From positions 138,712 to 202,711 of the forward strand of contig NZ_JBHUQE010000004.1 in assembly GCF_042687825.1 (NCBI RefSeq): a DNA stretch of 64,000 nt. Reading direction: 5' to 3'. The notes under the pieces were generated by a model that saw only the letters and a program-made list of their open reading frames with translations, made no database searches and had not been told where the DNA came from. Of the stretch, positions 1-8,515 are shown piece by piece. This stretch comes from Sedimentitalea sp042687825 (GTDB lineage: Bacteria > Pseudomonadota > Alphaproteobacteria > Rhodobacterales > Rhodobacteraceae). Position 1 is the first letter of the stretch. Every line of letters begins with the position of its first letter. Both the position numbers and the translations under genes were made by a program.

Positions 1-730
1 CGATGGAATGGTGGATCTGATGCTGCGCGGGCGAGATCAGCAGATGTTCCAGCACCCGGCCATAGCTCAGCCAGATATGGCTGTGGCGGAAATTGGCGCC
101 CAGCATGTTGAACAGGAAATAGCCGGCATTGATGCCCATCAGGGCCGCCATGCTGACGCCGCCGGGAAACAGCCCGATCAGAACGCCCTGCAGCAGGCCC
201 AGCAGCGCCCCGTGCACGACCGTCTTGGTCACGTCATAGAGCGGATGTTTGCGATAGACCGTGATCGGAGTCATCACCTCGGCCGAGTGATGCACCGAAT
301 GGAACGGCCACAGAATGCGGGTTTCATGGTGGATGCGATGCACCCAGTAGGTGGCGAGATCGCCGGTGATCAGCAACAGCGCGGCCACCAGGATCGGGTG
401 GGGCTGACCTGTCAGTCCGCCATCCGGCATCAAGCCGGCCACACCGCCGGCCACCAGCGCCGCCACAGCGACGGTCTGAAAGGCGCCGGTCACGGACAGG
501 ATCTTGGACACCGCGAACAGCTTGATATCGACGATATGCGAAGCATGGGTCCACACCGCCCGGGGCATCAGCCAATGCAAAAAGGATCCCTGCAACCGGC
601 GCCGCCGGAACAGCGCATAGCCCATCAGCAGCGTCGCGATCAGATAGAGCGGCCACAGGCGGCTGCTGACGCCAAAACCTTCATGCCAGAATGCCGCCGC
701 TGCAGTCTGTACCGTCTCGATCATGTTCAT
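1..730 (-). CDS. Sterol desaturase / fatty acid hydroxylase family protein (3' end cut by window)
   Basis: The frame stays open to base 1, so the C-terminus lies outside the window; 243 codons are visible. It reads from ATG at 730 with a GGAA ribosome-binding sequence about 8 nt upstream. Three histidine clusters are seen: HRIHH near residue 131, HSVHH near 145 and QIHHS near 239. Hydrophobic stretches lie between them. This is the di-iron pattern of the fatty acid hydroxylase superfamily, whose integral membrane enzymes hydroxylate or desaturate sterols, carotenoids or lipids with O2. The substrate cannot be read from the sequence. It is divergent from the Fur-family gene across a 131-bp spacer. 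Confidence 0.85.
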   Translation of the reverse strand, partial: MNMIETVQTAAAAFWHEGFGVSSRLWPLYLIATLLMGYALFRRRRLQGSFLHWLMPRAVWTHASHIVDIKLFAVSKILSVTGAFQTVAVAALVAGGVAGLMPDGGLTGQPHPILVAALLLITGDLATYWVHRIHHETRILWPFHSVHHSAEVMTPITVYRKHPLYDVTKTVVHGALLGLLQGVLIGLFPGGVSMAALMGINAGYFLFNMLGANFRHSHIWLSYGRVLEHLLISPAQHQIHHSI

Positions 731-861
731 TGCCCGATTTCCGTTTTGCTTTTCTCTGGGCTTAGCGCGGTTTTTGGGCGTGATTATGGCGTGGGTTAGC
801 CTTTTCCTGCGCCTTCAATTGCGATAGACCGTCCGCCACCGCCGCGCTGAAAAGGTCTGCC

Positions 862-1275
862 ATGACAGAAACCATTGCCGCCCGCTGCGAGGCCAAGGGC
901 CTGCGCATGACCGGTCAGAGACGAATCATCGCGCAGGTTCTCGAAGACAGCCAGGATCATCCGGACGTGGAACAGCTCTATGCCCGGGCCAGCGCGCTGG
1001 ATGCCGGGATCTCGATTGCCACGGTCTATCGCACGGTCAAGCTGTTCGAAGAGGCGGGCATTCTGGACCGGCTGGAATTCGGCGACGGGCGGGCGCGCTA
1101 TGAGGACGCCGAGCGCGATCACCACGACCACCTGATCGACATGAATTCGGGCGAGGTGATCGAATTCGTCGATCCCGAGATCGAGGCGCTGCAAGAGCGC
1201 ATCGCCGCCAAGCTGGGCTATGAGCTGCGCGGCCACAAGCTGGAACTGTACGGCGTACCGGTGCGCAAGCGCTAG
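862..1275 (+). CDS. fur: Fur-family metalloregulator (Fur/Mur type)
   Basis: A 137-residue protein with the Fur layout: N-terminal winged helix (motif TVYRTVKLFEEAGI near residues 53-66) and a metal-binding dimerisation half with HHDHLID near residue 88. The CxxC structural zinc pair found in many Fur proteins is absent; the equivalent stretch reads DMNSGEVIEF. That is typical of alphaproteobacterial Fur/Mur, which often senses manganese rather than iron (family knowledge). The ATG has AAAAGG 6 nt upstream. Its stop shares the bases CTAG with the stop of the convergent AbrB-family gene. Iron- versus manganese-sensing cannot be decided from sequence alone. Confidence 0.88.
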   Translation: MTETIAARCEAKGLRMTGQRRIIAQVLEDSQDHPDVEQLYARASALDAGISIATVYRTVKLFEEAGILDRLEFGDGRARYEDAERDHHDHLIDMNSGEVIEFVDPEIEALQERIAAKLGYELRGHKLELYGVPVRKR

Positions 1276-2330
1276 GCGTCCGTTGGGGCCGTCGCGCCGC
1301 GGCGTCCGACGAACAGCGGGATCAGCATTACCAGGATCAGCAGCCGGGCGACATGGCAGGCGGCGACAAAGCCGGGGCTGGCCCCCATCGCCGCGCCCAG
1401 CGCGATCATCGTTTCAAGCCCGCCCGGCGCAAAAGCCGCCAGCACATGCGCGGCCGGCATGCTCAGCGCCATTGCAACCGGCAACGCTGCGAGACAGGCG
1501 CAGGTGATCGAGATCGCGGTGATCGACAGCCCGGCCAGTAGCGAACCGGCGAATTGCGCCCGGCTCATCCCGGCAAAGCGGGTACCGATCAGCGTGCCAA
1601 GCACCAGAAAGGCCGGCACCAGCAGCATTGCCGGAACCGCCCCCGGTGTCAGTTCCGTGACATGGCCCAGCCCCGAGACCGCCATGGCCCCCAGCAGCAG
1701 CGGCGCGGGACAGCGCAGCCGCCGCAGCACCAGGCCCGCACCGACCGCCGCCAGCGCCAGCCCGGCCAGGGCGGGCAGGGCCATCGCCGGTCCGGCCGCC
1801 GCCCCCATGTCGCCGAACCGATAGCCCAGCGCCTGCGCGGCAAAGGGCACCGACACGGTCAGGAACAGCAGGCGGATCGACTGGACCACGGCGATGCGGC
1901 CGATATCGGCGTCGATGTCGCTGGCCAGCCCCATGACAAAGCTCAGATGGCCCGGCGCGGCGGCCAGCCCGGCGCTGCGCCGGTCAAAGCCGAACACCCG
2001 CATCAGTACCAGCCGGCCCAGGCCCATCACCACGACCAGCATGCAGGCCAGAACCACGAAGGCCAGCGGCCAGCGCAGGATCGCGGTGCCGGTTTGCAGA
2101 TCGAACCCGGCGCCGACCGCCAGCCCCAGAACCACTAGGCAGACATCGCGCAGCGCATCGGCGACGCCCAGACGCAGCCCGCCCAGCCCGGCCAGGCTGA
2201 CCAGCAGCGCCGGCCCCATCAGCACCCAGGCCGGAAAGGCCAGCGCATGGGCCAGCGCGGCGCCGACGGCACCCAATGCAACAGTATAGGCGGTGACCAC
2301 CGCCATGTCCGGAATGCGGGCGAGGGGCAT
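1272..2330 (-). CDS. AbrB-family integral membrane protein
   Basis: A 352-residue, very hydrophobic protein with two similar halves. Each half contains a PGG/PGH-type turn: AAPGHLSFV near residue 123 and FAPGGLETM near residue 301. This duplication is characteristic of the AbrB (PF05145) membrane family, named from a presumed regulator of ammonia monooxygenase but of unknown biochemical role. About ten membrane segments are expected. The start at 2330 has a weak AGG ribosome-binding sequence; an in-frame ATG eight codons later (2306) is an alternative. It is convergent with the Fur-family gene, with which it shares a CTAG at the stops. Confidence 0.83.
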   Translation of the reverse strand: MPLARIPDMAVVTAYTVALGAVGAALAHALAFPAWVLMGPALLVSLAGLGGLRLGVADALRDVCLVVLGLAVGAGFDLQTGTAILRWPLAFVVLACMLVVVMGLGRLVLMRVFGFDRRSAGLAAAPGHLSFVMGLASDIDADIGRIAVVQSIRLLFLTVSVPFAAQALGYRFGDMGAAAGPAMALPALAGLALAAVGAGLVLRRLRCPAPLLLGAMAVSGLGHVTELTPGAVPAMLLVPAFLVLGTLIGTRFAGMSRAQFAGSLLAGLSITAISITCACLAALPVAMALSMPAAHVLAAFAPGGLETMIALGAAMGASPGFVAACHVARLLILVMLIPLFVGRRGATAPTDA

Positions 2331-2455
2331 GTCCGTTGCCTAGCACCGCGTGACCGGTGCCGCAATCAGCGTGAAACCGCGCCCGACCGGCGGTGGTGCC
2401 GAAGTGGACGCAGCGGGATGCCTTGCGGCGGTGGCAAATCTGGGGCAAGGCGAAT

Positions 2456-2472
2456 TTGGCGGTTGCCGCCAA
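2456..2472. repeat. Short inverted repeat upstream of the EamA transporter
   Basis: TTGGCGG and CCGCCAA are separated by three bases, with further partial pairing of flanking AATT. The element ends 28 bp before the start codon at 2501, between two divergent genes. It could be an operator or a small leader hairpin. Only the symmetry is seen; no function is shown. Confidence 0.4.
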
Positions 2473-2500
2473 TTCTGTTTCGACCCGGAAAGGGACCGAC

Positions 2501-3373
2501 ATGGACAATCTGCGCGGTGCGGCGCTGATGACGCTGGCGATGCTCGGTTTTGCCGCCGAGGACCTGATGATCAAGCTGATGTCCGATGCGCTGCCGACCT
2601 GGCAGATCATCGGCGTGCTGGGCCTGGGCGGGGCAGGCGTCTTTGCGGCGCTGACATTGTGGCAGCGCCAGCGGCTTTTTCCGCGCGCCTGCCTCAGCCT
2701 GACGGTGCTGGTGCGCAATCTTGGCGAACTGGTCGGCACCGTGGGCTTTGTCACCGCGATCACCCTGACGCCGCTGTCGTCGGCCTCTGCGATCCTGCAG
2801 GCCACGCCACTGATGGTGACGCTGGGCGCGGCCGTGTTCCTGCGCGAGCCGGTCGGCTGGCGGCGCTGGAGCGCCATTCTGGTGGGCTTTGCCGGCGTCC
2901 TGCTGGTCATCCGCCCCGGAATGGACGCTTTTGACCCCTTGTCGCTGTTTGCCGTTCTGGGCGTGGTCGGGCTGGCGATTCGCGATCTGGCGACGCGTCG
3001 GGTGCCGCGTGCCACCTCGTCGGTACAGCTCAGCTTTCTCGGGTTCCTCACCCTGGTGCCGACGGCGGCGCTGTTGGCCCAATTCAGTCCGCAGGGCCTG
3101 GTAACGCCCACCGCGCCGCTGTGGGGGCTGATCTGTGGTGCCATCGCGATGGCGGCGGCGGGCTATTACGCGCTGGTCGCGGCGATGCGCATCGGCGATG
3201 TCTCGTTTGTCACGCCGTTCCGCTACAGCCGCCTGCTGTTCGCGCTGGTCGTCGGCATGACCGTCTTTGACGAGCGCCCGGATCTGCCGATGCTGATCGG
3301 TTCGGCGATCATCATCGCTTCGGGCATCTACACGGTCTGGCGCGAACGCCGCCTGCGCCGCCCGTCGGCCTAA
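2501..3373 (+). CDS. EamA/DMT-superfamily transporter
   Basis: A 290-residue membrane protein with two repeated EamA-type halves and about ten hydrophobic segments, the normal size of drug/metabolite transporters. The start at 2501 is chosen because AGGGA lies 5 nt upstream and the first membrane helix follows at once (MDNLRGAALMTLAMLGF). The frame is open further upstream, but that part is hydrophilic and atypical. Sequence motifs do not indicate the substrate; members export amino acids, nucleosides or other metabolites. It is monocistronic between the AbrB-family gene (divergent) and eno. Confidence 0.83.
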   Translation: MDNLRGAALMTLAMLGFAAEDLMIKLMSDALPTWQIIGVLGLGGAGVFAALTLWQRQRLFPRACLSLTVLVRNLGELVGTVGFVTAITLTPLSSASAILQATPLMVTLGAAVFLREPVGWRRWSAILVGFAGVLLVIRPGMDAFDPLSLFAVLGVVGLAIRDLATRRVPRATSSVQLSFLGFLTLVPTAALLAQFSPQGLVTPTAPLWGLICGAIAMAAAGYYALVAAMRIGDVSFVTPFRYSRLLFALVVGMTVFDERPDLPMLIGSAIIIASGIYTVWRERRLRRPSA

Positions 3374-3436
3374 GGGTCTTTCCCTCGCGCGGCGGCCCCG
3401 GTATGAGGCGTGCAAACAGTTTGAGGGACAGACGCC

Positions 3437-4714
3437 ATGAGTACCATTATCGACATCCACGCCCGCGAAATTCTGGACAGCCGGGGCAACCCGACGGTCG
3501 AGGTGGACGTGATCCTGGAAGACGGCACCATGGGGCGCGCCGCCGTGCCCTCGGGCGCGTCGACCGGCGCCTACGAGGCGGTCGAGCGGCGCGATGGCGA
3601 CAAGGCGCGTTATCTGGGCAAGGGCGTGCTGGAGGCGGTCGCCGCCGTCAACGGCGAGATTGCCGACGAACTGGTCGGATATGACGCCACCGAACAGGTG
3701 GCCATCGATGGCGCGATGATCGAGCTGGACGGCACCGACAACAAGGGCCGGCTGGGCGCCAACGCCATTCTGGGCGTGTCTCTGGCGGTCGCCAAGGCGG
3801 CGGCGGATTTCACCACCCAGCCGCTGTTTCGCTATGTCGGCGGCACGCCGGCGCGGGTGTTGCCGGTGCCGATGATGAACATCATCAACGGCGGCGAACA
3901 TGCCGACAACCCGATCGACATCCAGGAATTCATGATCATGCCGGTCAGCGCGGACAATATCCGCGACGCCGTGCGCATGGGCGCCGAGGTGTTCCACACG
4001 CTCAAAAAAGAGTTGTCGGCGGCGGGCCTGTCCACCGGTATCGGTGACGAGGGCGGCTTTGCCCCCAATATCGCCTCGACCCGCGAGGCGCTGGATTTCG
4101 TGCTGAAATCGGTGGAAAAGGCCGGCTATCGGCCGGGCGAGGATATCTGGCTGGCGCTGGATTGCGCCGCCACCGAATACTACCGCGAGGGCCGGTACCA
4201 GCTGAAAGGCGAGGGCGTCAGCCTGACCTCTGAAGAGAATGTCGGCTATCTCAAGGCGCTGGTCTCGGACTATCCGATCCTGTCGATCGAGGATGGCATG
4301 TCCGAGGACGATTGGGACGGCTGGAAAATGCTGACCGAGGTTCTGGGCGACAAGGTGCAACTGGTGGGCGACGATCTGTTCGTGACCAACCCGGCGCGCC
4401 TGGCTGACGGCATCCGGCGCGGCTGCGCCAATTCGATGCTGGTCAAAGTCAACCAGATCGGCAGTCTCAGCGAAACCCTGAAAGCCGTCGATATGGCGCA
4501 TCGCGCGGGCTATACCAACGTGATGAGCCACCGTTCGGGCGAGACCGAGGATGCCACCATCGCCGATCTGGCGGTCGCCACGAATTGCGGTCAGATCAAG
4601 ACCGGTTCGCTGGCCCGCTCGGACCGGTTGGCGAAATACAACCAGCTGATCCGCATCGAGGAGGCGCTGGGCGAAACCGCCGAATATGCCGGGCGTTCGA
4701 TCCTGCGCGGCTGA
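3437..4714 (+). CDS. eno: Enolase
   Basis: A 425-residue protein with the full enolase signature. It starts with STIIDIHAREILDSRGNPT, carries GIGDEGGFAPN near residue 208, SIEDGMSEDDWDGW near residue 280, and VKVNQIGSLSET and SHRSGETED in the C-terminal barrel. These supply the magnesium ligands and the catalytic lysine and histidine. The enzyme interconverts 2-phosphoglycerate and phosphoenolpyruvate in glycolysis and gluconeogenesis, in the cytosol. The ATG at 3437 has GAGGGA about 8 nt upstream. A GNAT gene follows 39 bp downstream and may be co-transcribed. Confidence 0.98.
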   Translation: MSTIIDIHAREILDSRGNPTVEVDVILEDGTMGRAAVPSGASTGAYEAVERRDGDKARYLGKGVLEAVAAVNGEIADELVGYDATEQVAIDGAMIELDGTDNKGRLGANAILGVSLAVAKAAADFTTQPLFRYVGGTPARVLPVPMMNIINGGEHADNPIDIQEFMIMPVSADNIRDAVRMGAEVFHTLKKELSAAGLSTGIGDEGGFAPNIASTREALDFVLKSVEKAGYRPGEDIWLALDCAATEYYREGRYQLKGEGVSLTSEENVGYLKALVSDYPILSIEDGMSEDDWDGWKMLTEVLGDKVQLVGDDLFVTNPARLADGIRRGCANSMLVKVNQIGSLSETLKAVDMAHRAGYTNVMSHRSGETEDATIADLAVATNCGQIKTGSLARSDRLAKYNQLIRIEEALGETAEYAGRSILRG

Positions 4715-4753
4715 TCACAGCGGGGCGGGACTCCGCCTGCGGGGAGACAAGGC

Positions 4754-5260
4754 ATGACCGAGATCGTGGACGCGCAGACGCCGGAGCACCTGGCGGCTGT
4801 GCGTCACCTGTGCTGGGAATACCGCGACTTTCTGCGCGGACTGGGGCCGCTGGACGCACAGATCGTCGATCTGTTCTATCCCAAAGACAAGTATGCCCGG
4901 CTGATGGACCGATTGGCCGCCGAACACGCGCCACCCGGCGGCGCGATCCGGCTGGCGATGCAAGAGGGTGTGCCGGTCGGTTGCGGCATGTTCCACACGC
5001 TGGCCCCCGGCACGGCCGAGATCAAGCGGGTCTATGTCACCCAGGCCGCCCGGGGCACCGGTGCCGGGCGGGCGCTGATGCAGGCGCTGATCGCGCAATG
5101 CCGGCGGGTCGGGTTCGCCCGCATCCTGATGGACACGTCAAAACCCCTGACCGCGGCGCAGGCGCTGTATGTGGATCTGGGGTTTCGGCCGCGCGGCCCC
5201 TACCAGCCGGTGCCCGAGCCGGCCCGCGACCGGCTGCTGTTCTTCGAGATGGCCCTTTAG
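4754..5260 (+). CDS. GNAT-family N-acetyltransferase
   Basis: A 168-residue single-domain protein. The acetyl-CoA binding region is visible as IKRVYVTQAARGTGAGRAL (residues about 94-112), the Q/RxxGxG/A motif of GNAT enzymes. It is followed by a typical C-terminal segment with ALYVDLGFRPRGPY. The acceptor, whether a small molecule or a protein, cannot be told. The start has AAGG close upstream. It lies 39 bp after eno on the same strand and is convergent with a second, unrelated GNAT gene 13 bp away. Confidence 0.83.
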   Translation: MTEIVDAQTPEHLAAVRHLCWEYRDFLRGLGPLDAQIVDLFYPKDKYARLMDRLAAEHAPPGGAIRLAMQEGVPVGCGMFHTLAPGTAEIKRVYVTQAARGTGAGRALMQALIAQCRRVGFARILMDTSKPLTAAQALYVDLGFRPRGPYQPVPEPARDRLLFFEMAL

Positions 5261-5273
5261 ATGGCGGTGATGC

Positions 5274-5723
5274 TCAAAGCTGCCGGCTCATCAGCATGAA
5301 CCGTTCGCGGCCCGCGAAACCGGCGCGGGCATAGAGCCGCTGGGTCGCCTCGTCCGTACGGTCCACTTCGAGATGCAGCCCCTTGATGCCGGCGCCGGCC
5401 AGCGCCTTGGGCAGGCTGCCCAACACTTCGGACGCGATACCGCGGCGGCGCACCGCGCGGCGCAGGTACAATTCGTCGATGAACGCGTCCATGCCGCCGA
5501 ACTCGACCGACCAGCCGAAGGTAACGATGACATAGCCGATGGGCGCGCGGGCCGGGCCGATCAGATAGGCCGCCCCGTGGGGAATGCCATCGAGCAGCGG
5601 CGCCAGCCCGGCGCGGCGGCCCTCGTCGGTCTGCGCAATTCCGGTTTCGGCGTGAAAGGCCGCGACCAGAGCGCAGAGCCGGTCCAGATCGTCGGGTTTC
5701 GCCAGATGCAGGGATGCGCTCAT
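5274..5723 (-). CDS. GNAT-family N-acetyltransferase
   Basis: A 149-residue protein with a GNAT core. LYLRRAVRRRGIASEVL (about residues 86-102) is the acetyl-CoA pyrophosphate-binding motif, and LYARAGFAGRERFMLM closes the fold. It is a different subfamily from the convergent GNAT gene at 4754. Its ATG overlaps the stop of the upstream nucleoside hydrolase by 4 bp (ATGA), which suggests translational coupling and a shared transcript. The substrate is unknown. Confidence 0.83.
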   Translation of the reverse strand: MSASLHLAKPDDLDRLCALVAAFHAETGIAQTDEGRRAGLAPLLDGIPHGAAYLIGPARAPIGYVIVTFGWSVEFGGMDAFIDELYLRRAVRRRGIASEVLGSLPKALAGAGIKGLHLEVDRTDEATQRLYARAGFAGRERFMLMSRQL

Positions 5724-6661
5724 AACCGGGCCAGCCTTTCCGTCAGTAGGTCAAACAGGGCGTCCGCGTCGACATCGCCCATGAACATCGCGTTGGGCGC
5801 GCGGTCGGTGACTCGCCACCAGTCGGCCACGGTCATGCCCATGGTCAGTTCCGAGGCGGTTTCGATCGCGACATTGACATGCCGGCCGCTGAACAGGTCG
5901 GGGCGGATCAGCCAGGCGATGACGCAGGGGTCGTGCAACGGCGCCCCGTCGCTGCCGTATTTCTCGCGGTCGAACCGCTCGAAGAAATCGGTCATCTCGG
6001 CCACGGCGGTGCCGACCCGCGTGTTCAGCGCCCGAAACGCGTCGTTGCGCGGCTTGGTCACCAGCGCCTTGTGCGTCACGTCCAGCGGCATCACGGTGAT
6101 GTCCACCCCGGATTTGAATACGATATCAGCGGCTTGTGGATCGACGTAAATGTTGAACTCGGCGGCCGGCGTGATGTTGCCGACCTCGAAATAGGCGCCG
6201 CCCATCAGCACGATTCCGGCCACCCGCTCCATGATGTCGGGCGCTTTTTCAAAAGCGACGGCGATATTGGTCAGCGGCCCCAGAGGGCACAGGGTGACTG
6301 CGCCCGTCGGTTGCTGGCGCAGCGTGTCGATGATGAAATCCACGGCGTGCTGCTCTTGCAGGGGCATTTTCGGGTCGGGCAGGACGGGGCCGTTCAGCCC
6401 GGTCTTGCCATGCACATGCTCGGCCGTCACCAGCTTGCGCCCCAGCGGGCGGTCGCAGCCGGCAAAGACCGGGACATCTGGCCGCCCGGCCAGTTCGCAG
6501 ACGATACGCGCATTCTTCGCCGTCAGCGCCAGCGGCACGTTTCCGGCCACCGCGGTGATACCCAGCAACTCGATCTCGTCCGGACTGGCCAGCGCCAGCA
6601 GGATCGCGACCGCGTCGTCCTGACCCGGATCGGTGTCGATGATGATCTTGCGTGCGCCCAT
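5720..6661 (-). CDS. Inosine-uridine-preferring nucleoside hydrolase
   Basis: A 313-residue protein starting near the diagnostic calcium-binding motif DTDPGQDDA (residues 9-17), which begins the active site of the IUNH family. Other family marks are MGGAYFEVGNITPAAEFN in the middle and the late motif HDPCVIAWL. The enzyme cleaves the N-glycosidic bond of ribonucleosides to ribose and base for salvage. The start at 6661 is chosen because the protein then has the usual family length and begins four residues before the first strand; the open frame further upstream has no family match. The gene overlaps the GNAT gene by 4 bp. Confidence 0.9.
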   Translation of the reverse strand: MGARKIIIDTDPGQDDAVAILLALASPDEIELLGITAVAGNVPLALTAKNARIVCELAGRPDVPVFAGCDRPLGRKLVTAEHVHGKTGLNGPVLPDPKMPLQEQHAVDFIIDTLRQQPTGAVTLCPLGPLTNIAVAFEKAPDIMERVAGIVLMGGAYFEVGNITPAAEFNIYVDPQAADIVFKSGVDITVMPLDVTHKALVTKPRNDAFRALNTRVGTAVAEMTDFFERFDREKYGSDGAPLHDPCVIAWLIRPDLFSGRHVNVAIETASELTMGMTVADWWRVTDRAPNAMFMGDVDADALFDLLTERLARL

Positions 6662-6763
6662 CTGCCGCCCCGTTTTTTCTGCGAGTGCGAACAGTGTCAA
6701 GCCAGGTCCGGATTGTCCAGAAGCCGATTGCGCGCCGGCACCGCTTCGCCCATCCTGCAGCCG

Positions 6764-7642
6764 ATGGCCAAACCCGTTTTCATCCATGCCGGCGCCCACC
6801 GGACCGGCACCAGTTCCCTGCAGCTGTGCCTTGCCGAGAACCGGAGCATCCTGTCTTGCGCGGGGTTTGATCTGGCCTATCCGGGGCGCGACGATGTGCC
6901 CGGTGGAACCCTGCGCCTGCCATTGCCGCGGCCGCGTCATGGCGAGAAACGCATTCCCCAGTTCGCGGACCGGATTCGCCGCAAGCTGGACCGGCTCAGC
7001 CCCGGGGCGGATCGCGGTCTGATCCTGTCCGAAGAGAACATTCCCGGCCCCATGCGGCATTTCTACGAGGGGCGGTTCTATCCGGCATCGGCCAAACGGC
7101 TGCGGACCCTGGCCGCGGCTCTGCCAAACCCGCCGCGGCATGTCCTGTTCGTCGTGCGCAGTTACGACGACCTCTATGTATCGGCCCATCGCAAACGCGC
7201 CGAGGACAATGCTGTCGACCGGTTTTCCGACCTCGTGCCGCAATTCCTGGCGATGGATCGTGGCTGGCCCGAGTTGCTGGCCGAAATACGTGACCTGCTA
7301 CGCCCCGAGCAGCTGACGGTGTTGCCCTATGAACGCCGCGGCCCGAGCCGGCAGTTGCTGGTGCGTCTGTTGCCGCAACTGGGGGATACACCCTTGGCCG
7401 AACCTGCGGTCGCGATGAATCTCAGTGCCACCGATGCCGCATTGGAGGCCTTGCAGGCAAGATACCGGGCTGGGCAGACCCTGGCGCGGCGGCAATGGCG
7501 TCAGGTGGTGCAGGACCATGCGGCGCAAGCCCAGCCGCGTGGGTTCGCTACCTTTTCGACGGCCGACCGGGAACGGCTGCGGGCGCGTTATCGCGCTGAT
7601 CTGGCGCGGCTGGCGGCGATGCCGGGGATCAGCCTGGGCTAG
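6764..7642 (+). CDS. P-loop sulfotransferase-like protein
   Basis: A 292-residue protein beginning with VFIHAGAHRTGTSSLQ, a P-loop-like 5'-phosphosulfate-binding motif seen in sulfotransferase-like proteins. A second motif, VLFVVRSYDDLYVSAHR near residue 128, resembles the 3'-phosphate-binding Arg/Ser region. The remainder is helical and Arg-rich and poorly diagnostic. It may transfer sulfate from PAPS to a glycan or other acceptor, but activity is inferred only from the fold. No strong ribosome-binding sequence precedes ATG 6764. It is divergent from the nucleoside hydrolase, and its 3' end overlaps the convergent mazG end by 14 bp. Confidence 0.65.
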   Translation: MAKPVFIHAGAHRTGTSSLQLCLAENRSILSCAGFDLAYPGRDDVPGGTLRLPLPRPRHGEKRIPQFADRIRRKLDRLSPGADRGLILSEENIPGPMRHFYEGRFYPASAKRLRTLAAALPNPPRHVLFVVRSYDDLYVSAHRKRAEDNAVDRFSDLVPQFLAMDRGWPELLAEIRDLLRPEQLTVLPYERRGPSRQLLVRLLPQLGDTPLAEPAVAMNLSATDAALEALQARYRAGQTLARRQWRQVVQDHAAQAQPRGFATFSTADRERLRARYRADLARLAAMPGISLG

Positions 7643-8453
7643 ACTTTTCGCCGCGTTTCACCGCGTCCCACAGCGCGTCCATCTCGGCCAGATCGCTGTC
7701 CTCGGGACGTTTTCCCATAGCCGCCAGCCGGTTTTCGACGCCCTGAAAGCGGCGGATGAACTTGGCGTTGGCCCGGCGCAGGGCGGCCTCGGGTTCAATG
7801 TCCAGATGCCGGGCCAGATTGGCCATGACAAAGAGCAGGTCGCCGAATTCCTCTTCGATACGGTCCGGTTGCATCTCGTCGCGGGCCTCGACCAGTTCGG
7901 CGCATTCCTCGGTGATCTTGTCCAGCACGTGGCTGGCGTCCGGCCAGTCGAATCCGACGCGGGCGGCGCGTTTCTGCAGCTTGTAGGCGCGCAGCAGGGC
8001 GGGCAGGCCCACAGCAACCCCGTCCAGCGCACCGGTCTGGGATTTGCCGCTGCGTTCGGCGGCCTTGATCGCCTCCCAGTCGGCGGTCTGCTGCTGAGCC
8101 GTCTTGTCCCGGCTTTCGTCGCCAAAGACATGCGGATGCCGTGCCACCATCTTGTCCGAGATGCTGCGCACCACCGATTGAAAGCTGAAATGCCCGGCCT
8201 CTTCGCCCATCTGCGTGTGATAGACCGTCTGCAGCAGCAGATCGCCCAGCTCGCCCTCCATCTCGTCCCAGGCGGAACGGTCGATGGCGTCCGCGACCTC
8301 ATAGGCCTCTTCAATCGTATAGGGGGCGATACTGGCGAAATCCTGTTCGATATCCCAGGGACAGCCGGTCTCGGGGTCGCGCAGGCGGCGCATGATCTGC
8401 AGCAGCCTTTCAATTCCGGCATCCTGGTCGAAAATCAGCGCGTCAACGGGCAT
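7629..8453 (-). CDS. mazG: Nucleoside triphosphate pyrophosphohydrolase MazG
   Basis: A 274-residue protein with two MazG domains. The first carries the EExxE...ExxD arrangement (IEEAYEVADAI and EGELGDLLLQ); the second carries EECAELVEARDE and EEEFGDLLFVM. PDPETGCPWDxEQ-type sequence near the start is characteristic of the family. It hydrolyses NTPs and dNTPs to monophosphates and pyrophosphate, cleaning aberrant nucleotides. ATG 8453 is chosen because AAAGG lies 8 nt upstream and homologues begin here; ATG 8492 would add 13 unlike residues. It is divergent from the M20 amidohydrolase gene. Confidence 0.93.
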   Translation of the reverse strand: MPVDALIFDQDAGIERLLQIMRRLRDPETGCPWDIEQDFASIAPYTIEEAYEVADAIDRSAWDEMEGELGDLLLQTVYHTQMGEEAGHFSFQSVVRSISDKMVARHPHVFGDESRDKTAQQQTADWEAIKAAERSGKSQTGALDGVAVGLPALLRAYKLQKRAARVGFDWPDASHVLDKITEECAELVEARDEMQPDRIEEEFGDLLFVMANLARHLDIEPEAALRRANAKFIRRFQGVENRLAAMGKRPEDSDLAEMDALWDAVKRGEKSSPG

Positions 8454-8515
8454 TGCGGCGGCCTTTGTTCCTGTGTCAGATGCATCATCCACTGCGCGAG
8501 ACAGGAGTCCACCCC

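Noticed and set aside
2366..4531. A 721-codon minus-strand open frame opposite the EamA gene and eno
   Set aside because: It is antisense to enolase and a clear transporter. Its translation is His/Gln/Arg-rich, as expected of a GC-rich shadow frame, with no domain.
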